A DNA stretch of 64,000 bases. Origin: Eopsaltria australis. Taxonomy: Eukaryota > Chordata > Aves > Passeriformes > Petroicidae. The notes beneath the pieces are model-generated. The model worked only from the letters and a program-made list of their open reading frames with translations, was not told the DNA's origin and ran no database searches. The stretch spans positions 2,914,001 to 2,978,000 of the forward strand of contig JAVTVJ010000011.1 of the NCBI GenBank assembly GCA_034509425.1, given 5' to 3'. Position 1 is the first letter of the stretch, and each line of letters begins with the position of its first letter. Below, piece by piece: positions 40,001-52,504 of the stretch. The position numbers and the translations under genes were made by a program.

Positions 40001-43000
40001 AAGGAGTAGGTGTTTAATATATGCTAATCTATTTCTCTTCTGCCTGAAGAACAAAATTTAAACTTTTCATGCAATATATTCAATTAACAAAGGAGACATT
40101 TAGGGGTAGATAATTATGTAGATATTATATTCATACCTCTTAAAGTTTCTTCAAGAATATTTTCAATTATTTTCTGAGAACAGGGGAGTCTTCTCAGTCT
40201 CCTATGCCTTGGTATTTCAGTCTGTGGTATCTCAGTACTGCCACTATTTAACAGAAAATCAACAATATTCTCGTGGTAAAAATGCTTTTTATCCCACAGT
40301 ACTTGACATTCCGGGAGAATATTTTAGAGTTCCTTTGAAGTCATTAAGGTTCTATAGTATTACAAGGAGACCCATGATATAGTAGTGCAAGGCCCAGATT
40401 CTTCTGAGTTTTCAATGTAACTTCAACATTTCTGAATATATATATATTTGATCTATTAGGTGACAGTGGAGAAGTCACTACACCAATAGTTTCTTCTTTT
40501 AGTCTTAGCACAGGTTTAATGTTACAGTGAAATCAAAGGATGGAGGTCACTAAGACAATTTAGCACTGAAAACTCAGCAGACAGACTAATGGCAAGAATG
40601 TGTCTCCCTTGCACTGATGTGGGGGAAGCAAACATGGGGAAAGCTGAGGTGGTCTCCTCAAAGGCTTTGAAGGCTTGCATCCACATAATATAGTGATCCT
40701 GGTTAGTGTCAGGTACCCTCTGTGACTACATTTGGGCTCCAAAGTTACTTTTAAATGTGGGGCATCTTTTGCCCCTGCTATGTTTTGTTTACACATGGAT
40801 TTAAACAGTCCAGAATGTAATATCAGAAGGGTTCCCATCTGACATGGTGTTTCCTATTGAGCAACAGATTAAAAAATCCTAGATTACTTTCACATCCTGA
40901 AGACTTCACATAGAAGAGGAACAAAATAGGAAATGAAAAGCCATGTTGATGTCTTATTATTTCATCAGTTCCTTTATTTCTCATGCTAGTTAATATATGC
41001 TAGACATTGGTATTAAGCTTTAGCAAAGACAAATTGTCCTTTTCCACTCCTTACTGCCCTCATGCAGTAAACAAGAAACTACAGAGTAGGAATTACCTTT
41101 CTAAGGAACACATTTTCTTTTTTGGAATAGGAACACAAGTCAACTCATCCTCTCAGTATCCAAATCAGGAGTTTTTCAATCATCTCTGAATTATTCAGTT
41201 TATTAAAAACAAATTATTTAATTTTCATTAGACTTACTGCCTTACCCAAAACTTTCTACAGTGTTAGATATTCTGCTGATATGCACTATAATTATCATCA
41301 TTTTTAATTAATTGATTTTAACCTTTTAATTTGTGATTTATGGAGAGCAAACAGAATCTGATGTGTGATCAATCTCACCTATTTATTCAAAGGATAATTT
41401 AAGTCTTTTAAGATAGCTGCAAGAAACAAACTGTAACTAATGGCATGAGTTCATAACACCACTAATTATTTAAAGTTTAGTATTATATATCTACCCACTT
41501 TTAGTTTGGCTTTTGCCTGTCCTACACATTCTACAAGGCAAGAGTTATATTTTTAGTGAGTTGCTGTGGTCTACAGCTCTATTGCATTTTGAGTGACTTG
41601 CCCTTATCCTTATATTTTTCTGCCAGATGCAAGATTCATCTAGTGTGCTATCATTGCCCAAAAACTGTGAAGTCCTGTTTGATTTTAAAATTTATATCCT
41701 TTAAAATGCTTATAATGACCCTTGGATTTTGCCTCTTGGTAACAAAATAGCGAAATGTTTTCTTCTAGCAATTGACTTCCTAACAAAGCTTACAATTCAC
41801 TTTATTTCCTACCCATACATCTCCAAATAAGTTCTCTAGAGGTTCAGTCCAAATAAAACTCAGATCAGGATTTGGGTTCTGCAGTAGACCTCTACTTCTC
41901 TGTCCTCTTAAGACTTGAAATTGTATAAACAAGCATGCAAAAATAATATCTCTTGTGCCATATATTTTAAAGGTAAAACCCCAAAACCAACACTTAAAAC
42001 TAAAAAAAAAAAAAAAAAAAAAGAGAACATTGCATGTGGGAATTAATTTGATTAATATGGTACATAGTATATATTTGGCGGGGGAAAGAATTACCTTTAA
42101 TTCACTATTTCAGTAGGCAATATATTGAAAATATGTAAAAAGTACTCAACAGTCAGTTCATACTATGAATAGACTGCTTTAATTGAAGCCATACTTGCTT
42201 TTCATGATAAATGGCGTGATGATAGTATTATTTATGTACATTCAATTTTACTATAGTAATGGTGTGGAGTATTGTTTTTGATGCAGGTTTTTATATAATC
42301 CTCAAATAATTTATACTAAGGATTAATGAATAGAATCTAATTTACTCGTTATTCCACAGCAACATTCACTTACCTTTGGGTAATCTTTTCTTTTCCACCA
42401 GTTCCCTACTTTTCCTTCCCTACCTTTCAGCTAATAGGTAGGTAACCTTAAGTACACAGCCATTTTTAATGCAAAAATCAAGACTTTATACCAAAATGTA
42501 TATGCAAAATTCATCTCAAAGTCCAAATGGAAAGAATGTGTGAAACTTCCTGGAAAGTGGGAAGTACTATCTGAATTAAAAAATTATTTTTTGTCTGTAG
42601 CCATGATGGTCTGTGGCGCTGCTCTGTAGTGGAGCTAGAGGAACAAAGAGACAATCCTACCTTTTCACATTTTGTCACTTGCACTTTAGAGAGATGAGCA
42701 TGATTTTCAGAATGGAGTCCTATCTATAGGAGTCTTTCCAGAGGTTCCATAAGAAAACTTTTATTCAGCTTTGTTGTTAGGAAAAATCCTTGTTTCAAAG
42801 CATTCCTGGTTGCATGTTAGAGGAATCTCTAGATGCAATATTTTTCCACTGGCGAAGAAACATAAATTAATATTTCTTACTGAATAGAAAGCTAGGATTA
42901 TTAGTTTTTGAAAAGTCTAAAATATTTTTGATGGGTGTAAGTTTGGGTCATTCCGGTTCTGTAGATTTCTTCCCCCCAGTTTTGAAGTAAATGTGAAAAT

Positions 43001-43018
43001 ATCTGAAAGAAGATTGTA
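37041..43018. other. Unique AT-rich DNA, no gene recognised
   Basis: A locally more GC-rich patch at 37835-38035 stands out (see findings). A21 lies at 42002-42022. Otherwise I see no gene, no RNA gene and no identifiable mobile element. Confidence 0.55.
42002..42022. repeat. poly(A) tract, 21 A
   Basis: Twenty-one consecutive A residues follow 'aacacttaaaact'. No retroposed gene or SINE body is recognised upstream, so it is listed as a simple homopolymer. Confidence 0.9.
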
Positions 43019-43287
43019 GCCAGGTCAACCTCTTTTCCCAGGCAACTAGGACAGGACGAGAGTACCAAGGTAGGTTTGGGTTGGAAATAAGAAGGAATTT
43101 CTTCAGAGAAAGAGTAATTAAACATTGGAACGGGCTGCCCTGGGAGATTGTGGAGTCTCTGTCCCTGGAGGTGTTTAAGGACAGACTGGACATGGCACTT
43201 AGTGCCATCGTCTAGTTGACATGGTGGTTCAGTCATAGGTTGGACCTGATGATCTCAGAGTTCTTTTCCAGCCTTCTCTGATTCTTT
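43019..43287 (+). mobile_element. CR1 LINE 3' end (about 270 bp)
   Basis: The sequence runs through the CR1 3' blocks in order: 'cctcttttcccaggcaacta', 'gggttggaaataagaaggaa', 'acattggaacgggctgccct', 'gtccctggaggtgtttaagg', 'gtgccatcgtctagttgaca', 'ataggttggacctgatgatc', and a decayed terminus 'tgattcttt' at about 43286. It is a different CR1 subtype from 26356-26610, with the 'agtgccat..gtctagttgac' block. It is 5'-truncated and non-coding; the two overlapping antisense open frames are by-products. Confidence 0.95.
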
Positions 43288-46200
43288 AATACTCTTCAAA
43301 AGGATGTTTCTTGGCCTATGGGCAGTCAACAGTAAAGGTTTCACCCTAGTTCACAGCTCAACAACATTTGCTATTCACAGTCTGATCCTGATTTTGCTTC
43401 TACATCAGTTTCACTCACACCCAGTAGAGAAAAAGTGTAGTTAGTTTTAAGGAGAACTGGTTATATCACTCTATTCCTACACTTCCAGACTGATGTAAGG
43501 AAGCTACCAATGGCTCTGAAGTTTGCATCTATTTCTAAACTTTCAAATTCTGACCTCTTCTCTGAGAGTTTACAAGACTTTCTAGGACAGAGAACACACA
43601 CCTAAACTAACCTGGAGAGAGAGGGACATCTGTCTTTCCAATACCTTCTTTCCATTTGTTGGTGGGATAGTGAAAATATAGTCTGTAACCATATATAAAT
43701 TTCCCAAATTGTGACTGCATTTACCTCTGTGCACTTCCTACTGTTAGGCAAGAGCAGAATTTTGAACAAAGAACAGTGTGATTTCCTGCACTGAATGAGG
43801 ATTCACGGCTATTCTCATCATATTGTAACTCCTCCTTCTTATTCTTTCTAAAGTTGTTTTGCTCCACATTACTCTAATGCCTGGCTTTTGTCAGATGAAA
43901 TGTCATTTAATGAATTGGAATAAATAGTGCTGTCATCACAATCAGCATCAGCAGTTCTGTTTGACCTCTGGTTTTATGATCTCCCTTAGAAATTTAAGGT
44001 CACATAAAATTTTAATATTTTTGATATTTGGAATTATAAGCACGTTTAAGACACAAACAAAAAATACCGAACCTTACTTAAAGGTTTTGCAAAGAAAACA
44101 TCTATCTTTTATCCACTTGTAACTACTACTAAAACAACAAAAAAACCCAAATCAAGCAACCAAACAAAACTTTCTTTAGCTAGTTACTGTTAAGCAAACA
44201 GTTTTTTGTGAAAAATTATTTTTTAGGGAAAAATGTAGGAGAAAAATAACTGAAAAATAAAGGAGTGAATAAAAGAACTAAAGGAGCTAAACGAAGATGA
44301 AAAATAAGAAGGAAAAGGAAAAACTTAACCTTAACCATCATGAAGATCTTTATGACCATGAAATTCTAAAAGATTCTGGAAATATACCAGTAAAATAATG
44401 AAAACATTTCATTATTTAGAATAAGTAAAAGGACAAAGAGCTAACTATTGCTATAAAAATTCAGGCAAGACTTAACAGGCTATAAATCCACCTTTACATC
44501 CTAATACCTAGAGGTCTTTCGCAATTATAAGTGCAGATGTCTATTCAGCATAGAATTTTTTTCTGACAATTAAATGGTCATTCACATAGTTTTGAAAATC
44601 AATAACGTTTAAGGCTTACCCTGTGAATCACAAAAAGGGTCATCAAATCAAACCTAAATTAGAGGGACCCTGCACTGAGAGAACATACTATTTAAATGGA
44701 AGATTAAGCTACTATTTATCGAAATCAGGCCTTTATGGCTGAAGACTCTGTGGCAGAATGATTTTCAGGTAACATTGCTCCCTGGAGGCAACACTTCAGA
44801 TACATCCCTGAATATGAGAGGTCCCATCAGTGGCCTTTCTATACACCCTGAACTTTTTTCCATGGGGCTACATCTGAAGGCTGAGATTTAGCAGCCCAGA
44901 ACAGGAAGAGCAATAATGAGGATGAGATAACAGTGTGCTGGACTTGGATGAAAACAGATGAATGACATGCATCCAACTCTCAAACCCTTCTGAAGATGGG
45001 GTAGGGCATATTTGAATCCAGGGTTCTGAGTACACCAACCATGCTATCTGCCACAGAGATGAAATCTTAAAATGTCAGGATTCAAATTCTGTAACCTTGG
45101 GATTTAAAGTTGTTCTCTCCAGAGGAAAAGAATGTGTTTATTGCTCAGAAATGAAATATATACGAGCACCTATAGGAGCCAATATAGAGAATAGAAGAAG
45201 TTTTGCCAAAAGGATTCAAAACTCTTCAAGGGAAACCCAGATGCTTTGATATTTTGATGTAAAAACTGAGGCTTGGTTTCCACCACTTGAGGTTTTGCAG
45301 TAGCAATTCATTCAGCTTGGGTTTCATTTTAACCTCCTGGTTTTACTTATAACCAACTATTAAGCATTTTCTTTTGGTAAGGAACATTTTTTACTTGGTT
45401 TCTGCCCAAGTAGGAATGGCATTGGAAAGTCTGAGCAAAGTCCAGACATATGTTTGAATTTGATTGAAGGGGTGGGGGAGGCAGGGCACTAGACTTTTCA
45501 TTAACAAACTTATTTTAAAATTACAGTCTTTGAACTGCTTGGAAAATGCTTGTGTATTTTTGCTGAATAATATTTGCTTGTGTAATGAAGAATTTAAAGG
45601 ATTTTAAAAAAATTGAACCTCAAAACAAACAAACCAACCAGGAAAACCTATCCAGAAAACCCCTAACACGCACAAAAGCTTGACAACTCATTCTGGTATT
45701 ACAATACAGACATAGACACCCCAATTGTATATACTAAGGAATGATTCTACAAATCTTCCACTCTGCCAGATAGCTCTGAAGCCAATCAATGGGTAGAGAC
45801 AGGACTGACTGGCTCCAAACCTGAATCATTGCTGAGGAAGCAGAAGCATGTCAGCACACCTTTGCCAAAGCACAGTGGTGCCATATGTTACAGGAACTTG
45901 TCCCTCTGCTGAGCTGTGCTAAATAATGTTCTACAAGGCAGAGATACTAGAATTTAAAGTGGAACATTTTATTGAGGAACTTGAGGGAAGCATTTTAGGT
46001 GGCAGAAAGCAGGAAGAAAGGCAATTCATTCTGCAGGTATTACACAAAAGTTGGACTAAGTACATCATCAGTGGAATAGGCATGTCTCTGATATTAACTT
46101 TTTCTTTTAAACTGTATTTTGCCAGTTTATGGGAACCTATCCTTCAAAGTTAGATGCAATAGATCAAAATGCATGGTTCTGGACAAAATGTATCCTGGAA

Positions 46201-49200
46201 ACAATGACTAAAAAATGAGAGGGCTGTGAGTAGACAAAATCATTTTTGAAAATCAGTAGCTCTGTAAAGGGTCTTTAGAGAGATACAGATTTAATATGGC
46301 TATTTAAATAATAACAGCTAATGATACAGGATCTCCATTTGCATCTGCAACTGATCTAGTTTGGATCATTTATTTAAAGCACTATTCATTCTTGTGTTTC
46401 AGGGAAAGAAACTAACTTATCTGCTCCTTCAGAATATAAAGGTCATTATAAAAATAAAATGCATGCAACATATTAAGAGGACAATTGCAAAGTGAACAAG
46501 GAAGATAAGAATTAACATTTTGAAATATCATAGACTCATAAGTCAAAGATAGAAATACATGCAATGGGGAGTTCCATTAACTATTTAATTGCTTTGTAGG
46601 GTTAGTCCTTCCACACACACACACTCATTTTCCCACATGCACACAGAATTTCTAGTTAGTGTAAGAGGGCAATTAAATTAGTTCACCACACAGCAGGTCA
46701 TGGCCTGCTAAGATAACTTCAGTTGTTGTATTCCGAGATTAGTGAGTTTGTTAATTTTAAACCCATTGTCTAGCAACAAAACCTGCAAAGACTAACAGAT
46801 GATAGTTTTGAAAAGTAAATTGAACATTTTGGCCTTTGGAAAGAAAAAGATACTAGTGAATATGAGGAGCTTTAAACACATCTCAATGCATGCCCACTGA
46901 CAGAAATGAGTTTTACTTATCTTGGTTTAGCCCTCAAAATAAAGTTTAAAAAAATTTTTAAAATTCCAAGGTGGAAAAAATGAGAAATCATTCTCTACAG
47001 AGAAAAAACATTTTTCTCACCAAATGAAAATATAATAAATATATTTCATTCCCAAACAATCTTTCTGATCACTAAATCTATCCAAGGAAAGAAGTAGAAA
47101 AAGCCTCATCCTATAAATCCATTGTGTCCATATAGAACTGTGACAGCAGAGAATGGAGCCATTTACTGAGTTTTCATTTTGCTAACAGTTTTTCACTATC
47201 TTGCTGGAAGTCACTCCTCATTTTAACACCATCATTTGCAATTTAAAACCATGCAATTTATCAAGAAATTGTACTAATAAGATTAAATCTTTTCTGCTGG
47301 CTTTGGGTAGAATTCATTGCGTAAAATGAATTTGATCCAAAACCACTATCTAGACCACTGTTTGTAAATTGCTTAATTTTCCTGTCTGTATGTGGACAGC
47401 CCTTGAGTTTCCCTTAGGCAATAGCAGTCATTTTCTGCAAGTGGCAAGATACTGTCTGTCAACCACATCTGAAAGCCTCAGTAATAAATTTGAGGTTTGA
47501 TTTCCAGCTTCAAGTCAGAGAGTGAAAGAAAAAGGAAGAAACAAATGCATTGTCTTCAGTCACACAGGAGTGGTTTCCTACCCTAACTCTATGATTCCCT
47601 CATGAAATAATTTTGAAATATTTCACACATTCTTTTTTACCCTTCTAGTTTCTAAATTGCTGTGGGAAATTCTGGGTTTTCCCCTGAACCTCCAGTAGTA
47701 GTTCTACTACTGATTTTTCTCCCAAAAATCAGCTTAATGTTGGATTGTTGATTTTGGGGACCAAACCAAAGGCAGATTCTTTAGGGGCACATTCTGGATA
47801 ATTTCTGACCAGAAATAAAAAGGGAATAATTTCAGTTTACAAGTTCAGCTGTCTTTCCAGGAAATCAGGAAGCATACTTCAGGTGCAGCACGACTTTTCT
47901 TAGCTAGGGATTCAAACCAAAAGTGAGCATATTGCCAACTTGGCTGTTCAGAGGCAGCTGGTAATAACCTTGCTAATAGTGTATGTTAAAAATAAAGACA
48001 GATAAAATGAAAAAAAAAAAAAAAACACGCTTAAAATTCATTACTTAGGAAAAATTTTCAATCCAGACAATGTGCATAAGTCTTAAGGCAAGGGTTAAAG
48101 TTTCCAGTGTGTCCTTGAAAATCAACTATCAGCCAAGATAAGGAGTGTGTGTTGTCTGGGCTTAAACTTTAATGCCGACCAGCCCTGTATTGTATTTTCC
48201 ACCACTGTTCATGACTTACTGAAAGAACTTGCAAAAGTCATCTGGTCAATCTGTTTTTATTCCCAAACGACAAAACCAAAGCTAATGAATTTACCTGTAT
48301 CCAGGATTTCATAAGCCTTAGATGTACTTAACCCTCTGTGTGATACTAGAAGATACCACTATTTTCAGTTATTTTGGATCAGATTCTCTCATCAGTTCTA
48401 CTCACATGAATTCACATCATCGGTTTGTTTAGTTTCATATTCAAGTGTGTGTAAATAGGAATTGAATTTGCAACATATATTTATTTTAAACAGAATTTTT
48501 TTGGAAGGGCGAGAGAAAGGGAAGAGTTTACATGAAGATATATTCCCTGGGAAAATAATACCAAGCAAATATTTAACAATAAAAATAAGTAATGGACACA
48601 GGGAATATTTAGAAAGAAAGCCTTAGCTGTGGACGAAGTCATGTCTGCAATAAGCCTAGGAGAACATTGTTCTGGATATCCCTGCTTTTCCAAGCAAACT
48701 TTTACATTATTCATCTGGAACAGGCACATTTCCATAATGTATACAAGGGGACTTTCTGTGGATAGCACAGTAATTGCAACCTATGAAAGGTTAGTTTACC
48801 CTTCAAAAAGACTATTTTCACGACACTATTAGTCAAGAATTTACCATATGGCAGCAAGTTTGACCTTTTCTTATTTTTTTTTTCTTTTAATCAATAATCC
48901 AGGCAACTTGAAGATTTTTCTGTAAACTTAACTTTTGTGAGTGTGGGGTTTGGTGGGTTGAGAAATCAGGGACATTCCAAATGATTTCTGCACAGATGGT
49001 CAGATGCAGCATAAGGCTAGAATCAGAAAAGCTGCCACTTAAATACCCTTTCAAAGTTAAGACTAACCACCTGGTAAGCATGTACAAGATACTAAACAGG
49101 TTTGGAGAGTTTAGAAAGAGTTAAGAGTTTAGAGAGAAGAGCTACTGGGCTCTCATAGCCTTTTTTTCTTTTTTATACCAATAACGTATGGATGCCAGGA

Positions 49201-50421
49201 GGCTGTCACGTGGGGTAGTGTAAGCTGAGGGTAAATTAAAAACAGAAGTGGAATAAACTTTAAAGGAATTAAAAACTGCCAACACAGCCTGATGTCTAAA
49301 GTTGATAATGGATTTGTATTTCCCCCAGTCCTCTGAATTCTTTATCACTACATTTCCCTGTAAATTATTAGGGTTGCGTTTGGCATGTGGGAACTTCTAT
49401 ATAATGTATCCCAGTGAATTACAAAGGGATCTGCAAGCAGAAAAATATATTGCCTCTTTTTAGAATTTAATATGTTGACTGCCCTCTAAAAATGCAGTCT
49501 CTATCAGCACAAATTTAATGCATAACGTCATCTTTTTGACATATAATTGACTTAATTTAATAATGCATGGCAATATTTGATTTGGGATTGTTGTTCATCC
49601 AAAGACATTGAAAAGGTGAACACACGTGGCAAATAAGAGCACTTTTTTTAAAAAAAAAGCTTATCACTAGTTTCTGTGTTTAAAGTGACCACTGCCCTAC
49701 GACAAAAGACTCTCTTGAATTTGTTTTTATTTCCTCTCCTACAACCCATGATTTCTAACAGCAAAAGAGAAAAAACAGCTAAAACAGCTTTTTCTCCCCT
49801 CCCGCCCCCCCCCCCCAATACTTCTGACTTACATATCTTCATTATTTTGCTCTGTTTTGAGCACGAATCACCTCACATTTTCCCCTAAAAATTCTTCTTG
49901 ATTGTTTTGGAAAATTACCAGCACCTAGTCAGGGGGAAACAGTTTTAATAAACAAGAGAGAAAAATGTCCACCTGATGAAAATAATGTTAAAAGGAAGAA
50001 AAACCAGTTGTTCTATATGAAATTGTTATGAATTTCTGGGCACTGTTTGCCTAAATATATGGACAAGAGCACACTTCTTTAAAAGAATATTGTTTTATAT
50101 TAATAAATATATTGAAAATGGACTTGACTATTCTCTAATGCATCTATGATATGACTCAACACATTCTTCCTACATGGAAAAAGATACAATCCTATTCTGC
50201 AGGTGAAGGAATGAGAGAATAAAGGTCTTAGCCTAATTCTACTGAAATTTATGAGGCTGTCATTCATTTTGGATGCTTTTAAAATCCAGAGCTTCAATAA
50301 AGACAAAGGTACATGAAGCAGGATTAATCAGAGAGGCAATCACTGAATTGAAAACTACAAATTCCAAAATCTCTTTTCAACAATAACATCAGTCTGGAAG
50401 CAACAAGCATGTTTTATGCCT
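43288..50421. other. Unique DNA with several candidate regulatory stretches
   Basis: No exon or clear mobile element is recognised. Motif-dense, non-repetitive stretches occur at 43850-43985, 46655-46800, 47290-47540, 48080-48240 and 49380-49600, and are described as findings. Simple repeats: (CA)n at 46612-46624, A16 at 48010-48025, and C12 at 49805-49816. A possible old SINE-like tail lies at about 44990-45060. Confidence 0.5.
49801..49816. repeat. poly(C) tract
   Basis: CCCG followed by 12 C residues. This is unusual in an otherwise AT-rich region; it is a G-run on the - strand. It explains the proline and glycine runs in the chance frames on either strand. Confidence 0.9.
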
Positions 50422-50520
50422 TGTGGTGAGTTGACCCTGGGTGGATGCCAGATGCCTACCAAAATTGCTCTACCTCTCCCTTTGACAAGTGAAATTTTTC
50501 AGACAGGAAGAAAATGTTCT
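50422..50520 (-). mobile_element. 3' end of an avian ERV LTR (antisense), decayed
   Basis: The + strand reads 'tgtggtgagttgaccctggg', 'tggatgccagatgcctacca', 'aaattgctctacc', starting at 50422. This is the complement of the end of a common avian ERV LTR (…ggtagagc..tttggtgggc, acctggcatccagccagggt, caacccaccaca). The LTR end would be at 50422 with the body extending rightwards. Similarity fades after about 50520, although A-rich text up to 50640 could be more of the LTR. No internal retroviral gene is seen. The call is from memory of the family. Confidence 0.5.
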
Positions 50521-50640
50521 TTCTGTAAGATTTCAGTAGATCAATACAAATATTAGTTATTTCCTACATTTGCTGAAACAGGTGTAGAAAGAAGGAAAAC
50601 AATAGTAAACATGAAGAAAATATGAGAAAAAATAGGATTT

Positions 50641-52174
50641 TGTCAATAGTTCTAGAATAAGTTATCACTCATAGATTTATCTTATGGATTGACAAATATG
50701 TATCAGTGGCTGCAGTGAACCCTGGCTTGCTTTTGTTGTCAACAAAGACTATTTTCTGATTTATTAGGAGTTCTTTGGCTTTCTTTTTGAGTTTTGTCTC
50801 ATCTAGATGTATCTTCTGGTGTTGGTCAACACAGTTTCTCCTAACGCAGGATGAAAAGAGGCAGACAGAAAAACATGTATGGGGAGAGTATGTAGATAGA
50901 ATGGAAATCAAAAGAGTTGGGAAAGAAGAGCAAGAGTCCATTTTTCTAAGTCATCCAATATTCATTAATTTAACATTCTTCCAGGCATATATATGCTAGT
51001 TTAGGTGTTGCAATTCTTGAATTTCCCTAACAAGATCAGAATGTCAGATGAAAGACTGTTTGCAACATGGTGAATTATCTTTCTGCTGAGAAGTTATCTT
51101 TTGATGCACTAGCTGTATTGCCTCCAAGTTTGAGGCAATTTTAAAGTCTCCTGGCAAGAAGATAAGCTCAACAAATGAAAATTGTGAGCAGCTATAGATT
51201 CCTTAGCATCAGTGCAAATGTGAGCAGATGTTTCACTATCTTCAGAGAGCGCTCTGAAGGAAAGAGGATAGTGCATAATCCCTTTCTTTATTCTGTTTGT
51301 TGAATACTCTTTTGTTGAAATAGCAGTTTTGGTCAGTTGACTTCTGAGTGGATTCCCTGTTTATTTACAACTCAACATTTAGTTTCATGAGATTAACTTG
51401 GCATTCTTTTGGTTTTAGACTAATTTAGTCAATTTTTCATCCATTTTAGAGATTTGCATTGCTAGTGGCTATTGTTATACCTCATGAACTATAAAACACT
51501 TTCTAATAGCTGTAAAACAATTGCAAAAGTTTATTTCCAAAAACTGTAGCAGGTGGCTTTGAGCTGACCTTTAAACACAGTCTTCTCTTCTGGAGTCATT
51601 TTCCATTTATATTGATTTAGCTAAATGAGGATTTAGGCCCAGAAAATCCAACTGTTGAAAAAAAAACCAGAGTTAGAACTGGAATTCACCTTTGTAAATA
51701 ACATTTTATCCTGTCTATGTTGGCACAAGTTCTGCACTGATGAGCTCTAGAAAACAGGTCCTTTAGAACATGCTACTTCAAGGGTTAATATGCCTCTAAG
51801 CCTTTTTATTCATTTGGCTTTCTTTTTTCTTTTATTCTTTTCTTTCTCATCTTACTTCAAAAAAGTCATTCAAAATACCTTTTCAATTATCTTCTTTATT
51901 TATCCTCTCCTTGGTAGCTGTCCTGCTATTCTGACTGACCTCACAGCCCTTTGGGGTCCTGCTCTATCCTTGGACCAGCAAAAGAGGATGCAGCATTTAC
52001 GCTGCGGCTGTTCCAGAGGTTTATACAATGGCAGAGTCACGTCTTTCATCTTATTGTCTTCCTGATAATTTCAACATTCTATTTGTTCTTTAAATTGCTA
52101 TTCAGCACCAGGCTGACATTTAGAAAACTTTACACAATTTCCTTGTGGAATACTGAAAGCTAATTTAGAGCCAA
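50641..52174. other. Unique AT-rich DNA, no gene recognised
   Basis: Nothing identified with confidence. The part from about 51850 to 52174 could belong to the ancient LINE that starts next to it, but I could not align it. Confidence 0.5.
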
Positions 52175-52470
52175 TCACTTTGTGTGTATAATTAGAATGC
52201 ATTTGGTATTTTTCCCCCTTGAAAATTATTTTGTATTTATCAACAATGAATTTCATTTACCATTTTATTGTCATGAGAGTCATCTGTAGTATTTTGCAGT
52301 CAATTTTAGTTATAACTATGTGAATAATTTTTTATTACTAACAAAGCTTGACATCTCATTATTCACTCTTTTTCCCAATAATTTATGAATATGTTTAACA
52401 GCAGAAACCCCATGTAAATAAAATACTAATTTTATTTGCCATTAAAGTTTTCAGTACTGAGTGCCAATAG
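52175..52470 (-). mobile_element. Ancient CR1 LINE, RT active-site segment (copy A)
   Basis: Read on the - strand, this follows the RT segment of an old amniote CR1 lineage. The + strand text 'ttgtatttatcaacaatgaa' and 'tttcatttaccattttattg' is the complement of the block coding for MKFNVDKCK. Further right, 'taatttatgaatatgtttaa' is the complement of the block coding for LFNIFINDL. The position equivalent to the two catalytic aspartates (52335-52340) reads as two stop codons on the - strand, so the copy is long dead. It is much more diverged than the avian CR1 tails. Left and right limits are approximate. Confidence 0.7.
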
Positions 52471-52504
52471 CTAACTCAGACCAATCCTTCCTCTCTAAAA
52501 TTAG

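Noticed and set aside
42901..43236. Two overlapping - strand frames of 111 and 86 codons
   Set aside because: Both lie antisense to a CR1 3' UTR, which is non-coding.
48230..48345. Possible MIR-like SINE core ('gacaaaaccaaagctaatga')
   Set aside because: Resemblance is limited to a few scattered words and no second block is in register.
49648..49888. Frames with poly-Gly or poly-Pro runs on the two strands
   Set aside because: They are generated by the C12 tract and are not coding signals.
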